Below, piece after piece: positions 44,041 through 54,939 of a stretch of DNA of 64,000 nt. Below the pieces are notes generated by a model. It was not told where the DNA came from and searched no databases. It saw only the letters and a program-made list of their open reading frames with translations. The position numbers were made by a program, and so were the translations under genes. The DNA is taken from positions 48,325,996 through 48,389,995 of the forward strand of contig JALIGW010000003.1 in the NCBI GenBank assembly GCA_023053685.1, in the 5' to 3' direction. The stretch's first letter is position 1, and every line of letters starts with the position of its first letter. The DNA is from Diadophis punctatus similis (lineage: Eukaryota > Chordata > Lepidosauria > Squamata > Dipsadidae).

Positions 44041-45237
44041 TTGCTGAAAACGGCAAGCTTCAATGGAAGGGGGAGTGAACCATTTCGAGGGTGGAGAAAC
44101 GAAGCCCGCACATTGCCAGTCACACAAAAGAGTGCAAACAATGTGGCCGTTGTGGGAGCCCTGTCCCTTGGCGTGTAAATATCCTCCCTGCAACAGCCAC
44201 GGGCGAAAGAAAGGACCAGGGAGGGGGTTTTCAGGGGGCGCCGCGCGTAATAAAGCAGAAAGGTTGAAGCGTGGGGGTGGGAGAGGAGAAGTACTGCGGG
44301 GATTGCAACGGAAAGCTGCATAGGTTAGGAAAGGCGGAAAAGAGGATGAGAGGCACCCAGAACTTGAAGGAATATGGATTTTAATGGTGGCGATTCTATG
44401 AAAAGACCGTCGGGAAAGGGTGAAGCAGGTTTTGAGGGAGGAACCGAGAAACGGGGAGGAGCAGGAGAGAGAAAAGTGTATCCTGGGGTGTCTCTGCCTC
44501 AGTTCAATTCACGGAAGCCTGGATCCCGATGGCATTTTAAGACGCTTTACCGGGAAATCTTTCCCACTCCTTTAAACTGATCTTACTCCCAAGTAGCGCG
44601 TGCTTAGCACTGCGGCGCCAGGGGAACTTCCTCGGGGACCGTCCCCGAGAGGTGAGCGCTCGGCGGCTACCTGGGGAATTGTCTCGCTCCAGAGGGGGGG
44701 AGGGGCAGGTGAGAGCCGCACACGGGCACACAAGCACTCCTTGGCCAGGAGCGGGATCGAAGAAAGCCTGGATGCGGAACGGGAAAGGGAGGAGGAGTGG
44801 CACGAACGAACCAAGGGGGCTTTCTGGGGTGCGCGAGGCACGCAGAATGTGACGCCAGGGGTGGTGGTGATGTGGGGGGAGAGCACCAAGACCAAGCGGA
44901 GCGGCAGCCCACAGTCGAAGAAAGCGGGAGGAGCGGCGCGCGAGAGTAGGAGGGGTCGGCAGGCGGGCGCAAGGTAACGCTCGGCGGGCAGGCGGGCTAG
45001 TTGGCGTCGGGCGCGCGCGGCGCGGGCCTAGTTGAGGCGGCTTAGCTGCGCTGGCAACTCCCCGGGCGGTCGGTGGCGCGCGGGGTGCGTGTTCCCGCGC
45101 GCGCACGAAGAGAGTAGCGTGTGCGAACCGATTCGGAGGGCTCCGCGAACGGCCGGCGTCTTATTATCTACGTGCGGAGAGACGGTGGCGGAGCTCGAGA
45201 CGCCCGCGACTGGTTAGCGGGTCGGAGCAAAAGCAGC

Positions 45238-45267
45238 ATGCGGGTGGCGGCGCTCTGGGCGCGCGTG
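45238..45267 (+). CDS. Candidate first coding exon of an unidentified gene
   Basis: ATG at 45238 sits in acceptable context (A at -3). It is followed by ten codons, MRVAALWARV, ending exactly at a strong donor (GTGAGT, 45268-45273) in phase 0. A hydrophobic start with one Arg could be the beginning of a signal peptide completed in exon 2. An in-frame ATG at 45121 would extend it upstream by 39 codons of low-complexity R/G/D sequence, which looks like 5' UTR. No further exon can be joined with confidence within this window, so the first intron would exceed 18 kb. The gene is not recognised. Alternatively the exon is untranslated and this ATG is not used. Confidence 0.35.
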
Positions 45268-45699
45268 GTGAGTAATGTCTCGCCTCCTTCCCAGCTCTCT
45301 CGCTCGCTGCCTGTTGAGCATAGTAGGAAAGGCTGGCTTTTCCCGTAGCTTTAAAAGCCCCGCTTGCCAGGTTCAACTTGTCCTATCGCGTCGGGTAGGG
45401 GTTTCCCACTGGAGAGTTGTTCTGGTCATTCCGCCACTTTCCGCAGAATGCAGCCTCCCCCCCCCCCCGTCCTCCTGGGAATCTTCTCCGCGGCGGGAAC
45501 TCGCCTTCGCTCGGGTGTGTGTGTGTGAGGGGGTCTTTTGCATCCGATTACTCGCGGAATGTGGAGTTCTGGGTGGTGGGGGTGGAATGTTCCTCGCGAC
45601 CCGCCCTCCTCTTCTCACCTGCTGCCGGCATTCCGGTCGATTCTTTCTTTTTATTCCGGAATCCAATTGTGGGCCGTTTCCCGTCTTCCTCTTTTCCAC

Positions 45700-47710
45700 C
45701 TGCACCACCTCTGGGCTGCTTTTTATGCGCTGCGCTGTATTGTGTTGGCGTGATTGTTTGGGAACTGTTGCACGAGATGGTATTTGCATTTTCTCCACTT
45801 CTCTCTTTTCCGTGAATTGTGCTCTGGATGTATGTTTTAGGATACGGTAGGGCACAATCCGCCGCCTCCTGTTTTGTAACCAGACGGTTGCGGATATTTT
45901 TTTTTTTTTTAAAAATCCAGTTTAAAGGTTGGGGAGATTCTTCCCGATTGCGCGTCCACGGAGTGTTTTTTTTTTAAATAAGGATTTCCCTAAAACCTGA
46001 AGGAATCAAAGAGATGCATCAAGTGTCCGAATGTTCATGTTGCCTGGAAATACGGTTTCCTTATTAATGAAAATGGCCTGGTGACCTTTCCCTCCACACG
46101 ACATAATATACGAATTGTCAACGAAGTCTGTAAGAAAATCGTTCTCCGGGTATATATCCATCCCCCCCACCCCCACCCCATGGCGGTTTGAAGAGATCTG
46201 CTGACTTCACCTGCGGTGCTTAAGACTCTCACGGCCAGGAATGCTGCCTTGCCTGCTTCTCACGTTCAGAAACAAAATCTTTGGATTTCTCCCAGGTTTA
46301 CAATACAGTGTGGAAAAGAAAAATAGTAATACCCCTGCAACAATAGCCCGCAGACCAAATGCTTTCCTAATGCCTGCTTTTTTCAATCCGCAACCCAGGA
46401 GCTGAGTTAAATACTTACGTATTTATTTATGCATGTGTGCTTTATTTATTTATGCATGTATGCGCATTGGAAAGGATTGAGAGAAACAATGAGTTTTGGG
46501 GGCTTTCGGCAGACAGATTTGTGGTTTTGCACTTCCAGACAGCTTTAGAGTAGTGCCTTCTTGCTTCGGAGTTTGCACTTTGTGCTTTTAAGTAAAATGG
46601 GTGATTACCAACTAACTCATAAATGTTTCTGTTCTAACATTTAGCTGTTAGCATTCATCATTTTATTTTCTTCAAAATAAAGGGTGCATAAAAATCATAG
46701 AGAGCTTTGGGTGCTCTTAGCATTGCATGTGTTGTTTTTGGTATGCTGGCTTCTTAAAATACCTTTTTAGACAAAAAATAGTTTTCTGTTCTAACAGCAT
46801 TTAAATAGCTTTTTGTGGTGAATGTTAAATAGGAGCTGAAGTTTCTCTGCATTCCATGGTGTTGTGGACAAAACGGCTTTTGCATTTCTCAGAATTTTAA
46901 TATAGAATCAAACAGTGGAAGGTTTCTTCTTGGAATTAGGTGATAGAGCATTCTGCCACCTTAAATTCTATTTTGTCATTTGTCCTGGGAGAGGGTTATG
47001 TTTGTATGCAAGATTTAAACTTTTGCCCCCTGTTGGACTGGCAGAAGTACTTTTAGATGAGAAGGAAAGAACCCTTTTAAAATGCAAATGGTGTAGGCAC
47101 TTTGTCAACCAGCTCCCACTCAACTTGTTGGTTTCTTTTTAACTGAAGAATGACTAGTAGATTGTATGAAATCCCAAGAGGATTTCTGAATATCAGGAAT
47201 GAGAGAACGATAATATTTTCAGTGTTCCACTTGTTAATTTAATTTTTTTCCAATACTAGCTTTACATAAGTGTATAAAACTTGGATTACAGAATCGTCAT
47301 GATTTTTTACTTCACTATTATGCAAGGTAGTATAACTATAATATTGTTTGAATTTATTTAACACAGAGATGCATTCTTATTTTTACCATTTCCATAAAAT
47401 AATTTATCACCTTGAAAATGCAGTCTGAATATTGATTTTTGAATTCTTAAAGCATTTGTGCATGGAACTTTAATACTGCAATTTCCAGTGATTTATATCA
47501 ATTACTACTGTACTGAAACATTGACAGTGCATCCTAATTTTTTGTATATTGTCTATCAAATTATCCATTTGTCATTTGAATCAGTTTGTAGAGGATCTAT
47601 GTTGTTTCTTTTGGAGTACAGATCTCCACTACTATAGCTAAGTGAAAATCAGGTCAGATGGCGAGACACACAAAGAATTAAGGAATTGGTTGCCTCTAAG
47701 CTTGCATTCA
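45700..47710. other. No gene recognised; downstream of the CpG island
   Basis: AT content rises again. The poly-T at 45898-45912 and TTTA/CATG-rich stretch at 46420-46465 are low complexity. A 75-codon ORF at 46915-47142 shows no known motif. Presumed intron. Confidence 0.4.
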
Positions 47711-47874
47711 GTCTAGGACTATGTGACCATAACCATCAGTCTAGCATGGGTCCCCAAACTTGGCAACTTTAAGACTTGTGGGCTATGCTGGCTGGAGAAT
47801 TCTGGGAGTTGTCCACAAGTCTTAAAGTTGCCAAGTTTGAAGACCTCTGGTCTAGGACTATGTGATCATAGCCA
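47711..47874. repeat. Tandem 28-bp duplication interrupted by a MITE
   Basis: 'gtctaggactatgtgaccataacca' (47711-47735) recurs as 'gtctaggactatgtgatcatagcca' (47850-47874) with two differences. Between them 'tcagtctag' leads into the MITE. The simplest order is a tandem duplication first, then insertion into the second unit. Confidence 0.7.
47745..47849. mobile_element. Fold-back MITE (TTGGCAACTTTAAGACTTGTGG family)
   Basis: It runs from CATGGGTCCCCAAACTTGG to CCAAGTTTGAAGACCTCTG with long inverted arms. The flank 'gtctag' on the left matches 'gtctagga' on the right, with two bases lost on the left. Confidence 0.85.
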
Positions 47875-47879
47875 GATTT

Positions 47880-50800
47880 GTAGGACTTTTCACTACTGTT
47901 CTCCCCTTTCCCTCAGTGTTATTATTGTTAGCTTCAAATTATGGGCCTTTCTTTCTTTCGTGCTAATAACCAGAAATTATTCCTAATTTGCACTTGTTCA
48001 ATATGAAATGATTAGGGTTGAGAAATTAGCTGTTTTAGTATTTGCAGGATTTTGAATATGGCTAACTCATTTTTATAGATAAAAAGTTGAAAAGGTGGAT
48101 TGTTAATCGATGCTCATTCTTTTGGTATTTTTCCATTGCTCTGCTGCTCTCTTACCAAATAGACTTTCAGAAGACAAAAGAAAATGATATTATAGTTTCC
48201 ATATGTTGGGCTGTGTCTGCCTTCCTATATCTGGAAGAGAAATAAAGACTTTGCTTCTCTAATATAGCCCTCAGTTAGCATGTCTAAATGAATAATGGCT
48301 TTGCCCAGAAGGGTGTCTATAACTTTTTAAAAGTTGCCTGATTTCTTGCATGCAATTTTTGCTTATTTCAGGTGAAATTATGAGTGCCTACCTAATACAC
48401 ATCTGAGTTAAGGTCATCTTGGTAAAGAAATGAACAAATAATGTCTTATTCAACAGGAATGTTTCCCACTGAAGTCTTATTCAAAGGAATAAGAAACTAT
48501 GAACATAATTTAAGTTACTTTTTATGTGGAGCTTCTACAAAGATTGGTAACCTTTTGTTTATGTCAATATCACTATATATGCCTTCTCCACAAAGGAGAT
48601 GTTTACTGGATTGCCAGTGTTGTTGAATAGTTCTCCTTACTTCCCCTTATCACTAGAATCTTGGAGTGTGACTTGGAGTGTGATTATAAAAACCATATGA
48701 AAATCTACATATAACTTACTATCTCAATACTTACATCACAATGGCTGGTTTATTTGCTGTCAGTGTACTTTAATCTTTGGCTTATTACTTTGCCAAGTTG
48801 TCATATACTTAGTTCTTATGTTCAAAAATGCAATTAACAAACTCATTGTTAAGTAAGAAATAAATGTAATGTGTCATCACTACAGCCATCCTTGTACTTA
48901 AAGTAAGTTGTAAAATAGTATAGTTACATTTAAATTCTTGCTTGTTTTTAATCCATAAAGTTTGAGGAGACTAAGATTTTTTTTTACTAATTTCCAATTC
49001 CACATTTACATGAAAATTCAAGACGGCTTAATCAGTAAAATAAATATAAACCTTATTTATAACATTGGGCCTGAAATTAATTATAAATAATGCTTATCCT
49101 AAATCTTTGTAATCAGGACACTGTGCCCTTCAAGATAACCTCTAATTTGATATAACAATATTATTTGAAGAGCATGTAATGTAATGCATGCTAACCCGAT
49201 ATAAAAACTGTGTTTTGGGCTTGTCATGCAGGCCTGCTAATCTGCATTCCTGTCACATTCAGGATTGTCTTTTGGACATATGGGCTTGGATGGGAGTTGT
49301 CTGTTGCTTTGAGATGCAAAAGGCTATTTATTTCTACCTATTCTGAGTTAGTTGGAATAATTATGCCAAATTCCCTATGGCATCATACACCATTGGAGTG
49401 GTATTCTCTGTATATAGAAATCTTTGGGCTGGACAAGCTGCAACCCTTTTCTATTAAGAACTATGTCAGTGTGAATGATTTGAGTTATACCAAATTAATT
49501 GCGCGGTGCACTACTTTTGGTCTTTAAATTTAATGTTTATATAGGCTTGTCATGTACTTATTACATATGTACAGATAGTTGCTTTTATTATGTCAATTTA
49601 CTGTTTATCATGAAGGGTAGAGTTTTCAGTTTAGGGAAGTATGAGTAATACTGTATAGCATTTTTTACTCAAAGGGGAAATGGTGCTAGGAAGAGCATGA
49701 GTGTCTCATGTAGCATTTACTAGTAATTTCTTAAAACAATCACATCTTTTCTAGGGATCAATAGCTGTCTCCAGCAGCTGCTGAAGAATAATCTCAAGAA
49801 AATAAAAAGTTGTGTTTGGTTTTAAATGTATAATGTGTATGATGTGTTTTAGCTCTATTATTTCAGCTCTTGATGACATGTTAGTGAGAATTTATATATA
49901 TATATATTTTGGTTATACTATGCTTTGAATTTTCACACAAGGTAGCCCATGTTATGCCAGAGGCAGCAGTGCTATACTCGGATAGAATAATTAGATTCCC
50001 AACAATATATTGAGCAATGCTGGACACATATGATTTTTATGATGCAAAGCTAATTGGGATAGAACTTTTCAGATTCTGTAATTTTAATTATAGAATACAC
50101 TTGCATTACCTTTTCTTGTGCAAAAGAAGTTATTATATGGAATACTGTTGATGTTTATCTCGAAGGGCAGGATGTCCTGATTACACAAATACAATGTGTG
50201 TTAGGTCATTTCTTAATTTTAGGTCTAATAATATAAGCTTTATATTTATATTTTATTGACCGAATTACCTTTTCATATGAATAACGAAAATAAGTGCTGA
50301 AGCCTTGACTGACTTAGGGTATTTGGGAAGCCAATTCCTTTCCTGGAAAACTCTTTCAAAGCAAAAAGTTAAAACAATTTACAGTATAGTCAAAAAATAC
50401 CCATGCAATGTCAAGCATCTCATCCAGGCTTCTCTCATAGATCTAGGTGTATAAGATTGTTGTGATCCAAAGGGGATTTTGGGATGCAAAAGTCCATTAC
50501 ATATTAATTTGGGTCTATTTTATTTAATGATTTTTATAATACAGCTTGGTTAAAAATAATACTTTTCTCTTTTCTGCTGTTTATGTGTTGCTTATCTCTG
50601 ATTTCACTGTGACTTTTGGCAGAAACAGTAAAAGAAATAAAAGCAAATTATTTTCCAAATATTTTGATAAAAAAAGAACATTTCTGGATTAATGCCGTTG
50701 ATTCTTACTGAGAGGAGACTTGGGTTATTTTCATCCTTATGTGCTTGTTGTGCCTTTTTAGAATGAGAGTTGTTGAATTTTCACCTCCAAAGAAGAAAAG

Positions 50801-50940
50801 TGGTAACAGAAGAAATACTTGGTCTTTAAGCCATTGATATTGTTTGTTTTATTTCATATATAAAATATTTAATTGTAACCATAGATTTTAGCAAAATTCA
50901 TATAAAATTACAGTAATACATATCAGTTCAATACATCCCC
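47880..50940. other. No gene recognised; presumed intron or intergenic
   Basis: AT-rich DNA, with (TA)n at 49895-49909. A pyrimidine tract and AG (50740-50760) followed by 'aatgagagttgttgaattttcacctccaaagaagaaaagtg|gtaaca' could mimic a 41-base exon, but no coding frame joins it to the candidate first exon in phase 0. Confidence 0.35.
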
Positions 50941-51033
<93 letters not shown>

Positions 51034-51070
51034 AATACTAATACTAATACTAATACTAATACTAATACTA
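50941..51070 (+). repeat. (AAT)30 followed by (ACTAAT)n microsatellite
   Basis: The first 90 bases are uninterrupted AAT units and the next 40 are ACTAAT hexamers. It abuts the 5' end of the L2 LINE. The poly-leucine frame on the minus strand (50928-51326) is an artefact of this tract. Confidence 0.95.
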
Positions 51071-53410
51071 GGTGGTTCCGCCCCAGGCGCCTAATGGAGC
51101 CGGAAGGATTCCAGAGGGAACTTGGGGAAATACCTGAAACCCTGGTACACAACTCGGCTGACTCCCTGGTGGCTGCTTGGAACACCGCAGCATCAGGGGC
51201 TCTAGACCGAATTGCGCCTAAGCGACCTCTCCGTGGCAGTGGATCCCGGAAAGCTCCCTGGTTTACCGAGGAGCTTCGGGAGATGAAACGCCAGAAGAGA
51301 CGTCTGGAGCGCCGCTGGAGGACCAAGAAAGCCGAGTCTGACCGAACACTATTAAGAATTTACATCAGATCTTATTTAGTGGCGATAAGGGCGGCAAGAC
51401 GATCCTATCTTTCCGCTCTTATTGCGTCCGCAGATTCTCGTCCAGCCGCCTTGTTTAGGGTGACTCGCTCCCTCCTTGGAAAAGGGGGGAGCGAGGAACA
51501 CTTGCAAGGCAGAGCTGAGGAATTTGCTGAGTTTCTGTTGGATAAAGTCGCTCAGATCCGGTTGGACTTGGACTCTGGCAGGGCAGAGTCCATAGAGTTG
51601 ACAGGGGCCAGTCCTAGTCCATCTTTGTGGGATGAGTTTGGGCCTGTTTCTCCCGAGGATGTGGACAGGGCTATGGGAGCGATGGGTACCTCCACCTGTT
51701 TATTGGACCCGTGCCCCTCCTGGCTGGTCTCGGCCAGCAGGGCGGTGGCATGCGGCTGGATCCGGGCGGTGATCATCGCTTCTTTGAGGGAGGGATCCGT
51801 ACCGCAGTCGTTAAAAACTGCGGTGGTGTGACCCCTCCTGAAGAAGCCTTCCCTGGATCCAGCTGATTTGAAGAACTATCGTCCAGTCTCCAACTTACCT
51901 TTTTTAGGGAAAGTTGTGGAGAAGGTGGTGGTGACTCAGCTTCTGCAGCTCCTGGATGAAACAGACCATCTAGATCCTTATCAGTCGGGTTTCAGGCGCG
52001 GCTACAGTACAGAAACTGCCTTGGTCGCCCTGATGGATGATCTCTGGCGGGCCCGGGATGGGGGGTACTCCTCCATCCTGGTGCTACTTGACCTCTCCGC
52101 GGCTTTCGATACCATCGACCATGGTATCCTTCTGCATCGGCTCGGCGAGTTGGGAGTGGGAGGCACTGTTTTACGGTGGTTCTCCTCTTATCTCGCCGAT
52201 CGGATGCAGTCGGTGTTGGCAGGAGGGCAGAGATCGTCCCCTAGGCCCCTATTATGTGGGGTGCCCCAGGGGTCGGTTCTCTCGCCCATCCTGTTTAACA
52301 TCTACATGAAACCGTTGGGTGAGATCATCCGCAGACATGGGGTGTGTTTCCATCAGTATGCTGATGACACCCAGCTGTACATCACCACCCCGTCTGACTT
52401 CAGGGAGGCAGTGGATGTAATGTGCCGATGCCTGGACGACGTTAAGATCTGGATGGGGAGGAACAGACTCAGACTAAATCCCGATAAGACTGAGTGGCTG
52501 TGGATATTGCCTCCTAAGGTTCACGACAACTACCCCTCCTTGGTCTTTGAGGGTGCGAAACTGACCCCCTCAGACCAGGTCCGCAACTTGGGGGTCCTCC
52601 TAGACCCACAGCTAAAATTGGACCACCATCTTTCTGCTGTGGCTAGGGGGGCCTTTGCACAGGTTCGCCTGGTGCACCAGTTGCGGCCATACTTGGAGAA
52701 GGAGGCTCTACTCACGGTCACTCATGCCCTTGTCACCTCGCGTTTGGACTACTGCAATGCGCTCTACATGGGGCTACCCTTGAAGAGTATCCGGAGACTT
52801 CAGTTGGTGCAAAATGCGGCTGCGCGTGCTGTGGTGGGTGTGCCAAGGTACACCCACGTGACACCGATACTCCGCCAGCTGCATTGGTTGCCCATCGGTC
52901 TCCGGGTCCAATTCAAGGTGTTGATCACCATCTTTAAAGCCCTTCATGGCTTAGGACCAGGATATCTTCGGGACCGCATTCTGCCTCATACTTCCCTCCG
53001 ACCGGTTAGGGCCCACAGAGTTGGCCTCCTCCAGGCCCCGTCGGCCAAGCAATGCCGACTGGCGGGCCCTAGGGGGAGAGCCTTCTCTGTGGCTGGCCCC
53101 GTGCTCTGGAACCAACTACCCCCAGAGACCCGGCCTATCCCCACTCTGCTGGCCTTCCGAAAAGCCATCAAGACATGGCTCTTCCTGCAGGTGGGGGGGA
53201 CAGCTTAATTCCACCTGAGCCTACCCCCCAAGTATGTATGTGCTGAATGGATGTTGTTGTTTTAAATAATTGTTTTAAATTTTGTATTTGTTTTTAAATT
53301 CCATATAATTTTGTTTATTCTTGTATTCTTCTTGTTGTAAGCCGCCCTGAGTCCTTCGGGAGTTGGGCGGCATATAAGAATAACAAAATAAATAAATAAA
53401 TAAATAAATA
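51071..53410 (+). mobile_element. L2-clade LINE, 5' truncated, nearly intact ORF2 remainder
   Basis: This 2.34-kb insertion is GC-richer than its surroundings. It lacks the N-terminal endonuclease and begins in the linker between endonuclease and RT. It keeps the entire RT and C-terminal region and has a short 3' UTR. The 3' end carries a stem (GCCGCCCTGAGTC..GGGAGTTGGGCGGC, 53341-53370) and then (AAAT)n to 53410. Stem plus short-repeat tail is the L2 arrangement. It sits between two halves of a compound microsatellite, so a target duplication cannot be read. Older relatives lie at 26101 (-) and 57895 (-). Confidence 0.92.
51094..53208 (+). pseudogene. L2 ORF2 (reverse transcriptase) interrupted by one TGA
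   Basis: A single frame runs from 51094 to 53208, broken only by TGA at 51829-51831. The first 245 codons are the basic linker (WFTEELREMKRQKRRLERRW). After the stop, the RT fingers start (NYRPVSNLPFLGKVVEKVV), followed by SGFRRGYSTETALVAL, motif A LVLLDLSAAFDTIDHG, motif B GVPQGSVLSPILFNIYM, catalytic YADD in HQYADDTQLY, and motif D LRLNPDKTEWLW. Motif E NLGVLLDPQLKLDHH is next. The C-terminal block LDYCNALYMGLP..RRLQLVQNAAAR..HITP-like..LHWLP and the end KTWLFLQ follow. All RT catalytic aspartates are present. The TGA falls where a CGA arginine codon would be one C-to-T change away, suggesting CpG decay. With endonuclease missing it cannot be autonomous. Confidence 0.92.
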
Positions 53411-53531
<121 letters not shown>

Positions 53532-53534
53532 GGT

Positions 53535-53940
53535 TTGTTTGGTTTTGACTTTTTGTAGCCTAAGCCATTTATTGCATTAATCACTGTTAAACAAATCATG
53601 GTTTAGAGCAACTAAACCATTATATTTTCTGTGTTTGCATAATACTGGTTCATTAGCATAATTGCTTATATAAAAAGATTAAATTCTTGGCCTTTACAAA
53701 TCCACATACAATATAGCTTTCAGTTATTAATGTCTTAAAGACCAAGTTTTCCATTGTCTTTGGAATATATATACTTAGATATAGCAGAGATGGAGGTTGC
53801 GAATGCAATATTGTTAAAAAAAGCCCCTACGGTTCTTAGGATACTATTATTATAGTAATGTATGGGTAATCTACAGTTAGAATCACAGTCTAACACTGAT
53901 GGAAACTTAATAAATTAAGTCCTAACCAAAGACTTAAGAA
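53535..53940. other. No gene recognised
   Basis: AT-rich DNA. Nothing identifiable. Confidence 0.4.
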
Positions 53941-53943
53941 TTA

Positions 53944-54318
53944 CAGATGGTCTTCAAATTACAACAGTTCATTTAGTGACTCTTTAAAGTTACAATGGCA
54001 TTGAAAAAAGTAACATGACCATTTTTTCACACTTATAACCATCCTCATGGTCATGTGATCAAAATTTGGACACTTGGTAACTGACTCATATTTAGGACAG
54101 TTGTAGAGTCCTGGGGTCATATGTTCCCCTTTTGTGACCTTCTGACAAAGTCAGAAGGCAAAGTCAATAGGGAAACCAGATTCACTTAACAACCGTGTTA
54201 TTAACTTAACAACTGAGTGTGTCAAGCAAGATTGTAAAATGGAGAAAAATCACTGAAATGTTTCACTTAGCAACAGAAATGTTGGGCTCAATTGTGGTCA
54301 TAAGTTGAGGATTACCTG
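53944..54318. mobile_element. TA-flanked MITE (CAGGTAGTCCTC family), uninterrupted copy
   Basis: It starts CAGATGGTCTTCAAATTAC and ends GTTGAGGATTACCTG, with TA at 53942-53943 and 54319-54320. At 375 bp it serves as the reference for the copy split by the LTR at 12325-13087. Inner repeats such as 'cttctgacaaagtcagaaggcaaagtcaat' are local. No ORF. Confidence 0.85.
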
Positions 54319-54544
54319 TATTAAAGTAGCATCTAAGAATAGAGACAGTTCCAAGTAGGGTAATGGTTTTTTTGGGGGGTAAAATTAGAATGTTTAGATT
54401 TGATATATTTAGTATTTCCATTTATTACATCAACTCTTCACAACAATGTGAAATCACAGCTGCCAGTTCTTTAGCTAACATTGGCCTTCATTTGCATCAG
54501 GTTCCTCCCAAAAACCCTGGGTGTCAAAATATATAGACATAGTG

Positions 54545-54928
54545 CCGTGATGGCGAACCTATGGCACGGGTGCCACAAGTGGCACGCGGAGCCATATCGG
54601 TGGGCACGCAAGCTCAGGTCCGGCGTGCGTGTGTGCACCAGCCGGCTGATTTTCGGGCCTTCTGGGCCCACTGGGAGTCGGGAAACAGGCTGTTTCCAGC
54701 CTCCAGAGGGGGTGGGGAAGGCCGTTTTCGCCCTCCCCAGGCTCCTAGAAAGGCTCTGGAGCCTGGGGAGAGTGAAAAATGGGCGTGTCATTGCATGCTG
54801 GGAGCAGGGGGGTCATGCGTGCATGTGCGGGGGTGCATGGAATTATGAGTGTGGGCACGCACACACGTGATCCCCCGCATTCCCCCCCCCCTTTTGGCAC
54901 GCGAACCAAAAAAGGTTTGCCATCACTG
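54545..54928. mobile_element. hAT-type MITE, GTGATGGTGAACC family
   Basis: It starts CCGTGATGGCGAACCTATGG and ends AAAGGTTTGCCATCACTG. Perfect duplications acatagtg lie at 54537-54544 and 54929-54936. Sister of 30888-31244. The overlapping ORFs on both strands are by-products. Confidence 0.92.
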
Positions 54929-54939
54929 ACATAGTGTAT

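Larger units (their letters stand above)
43850..45700. promoter_or_regulatory. CpG island, probable host gene promoter
   Basis: This is the only long stretch with abundant CG dinucleotides outside transposons, densest at about 44590-45270 ('ggcgtcgggcgcgcgcggcgcggg'). It contains a GC box GGGCGG at 45064-45069. Several plus-strand splice donors are present: GAGAG|GTGAGC at 44652, GGGCAG|GTGAGA at 44709 and GTG|GTGAGT at 45268. A CCAAT box lies at 43904. No TATA box is evident, as usual for CpG-island promoters. The island is free of identifiable repeats, unlike the rest of the window, consistent with constraint. The numerous overlapping R/G/P-rich ORFs on both strands are GC artefacts. Confidence 0.75.

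Noticed and set aside
44004..45855. Many long ORFs on both strands at the CpG island (up to 191 codons)
   Set aside because: Few stops are expected in GC-rich DNA. They overlap in all frames, show no domain, and run through plausible splice donors.
50928..51326. Poly-leucine protein on the minus strand
   Set aside because: It is the translation of the (AAT)n and ACTAAT microsatellite joined to antisense LINE sequence.
51868..53208. Separate 446-codon gene starting at 51868
   Set aside because: The supposed start codon is TTG. The frame is the same as the upstream ORF and only a TGA separates them, so it is one LINE ORF2.
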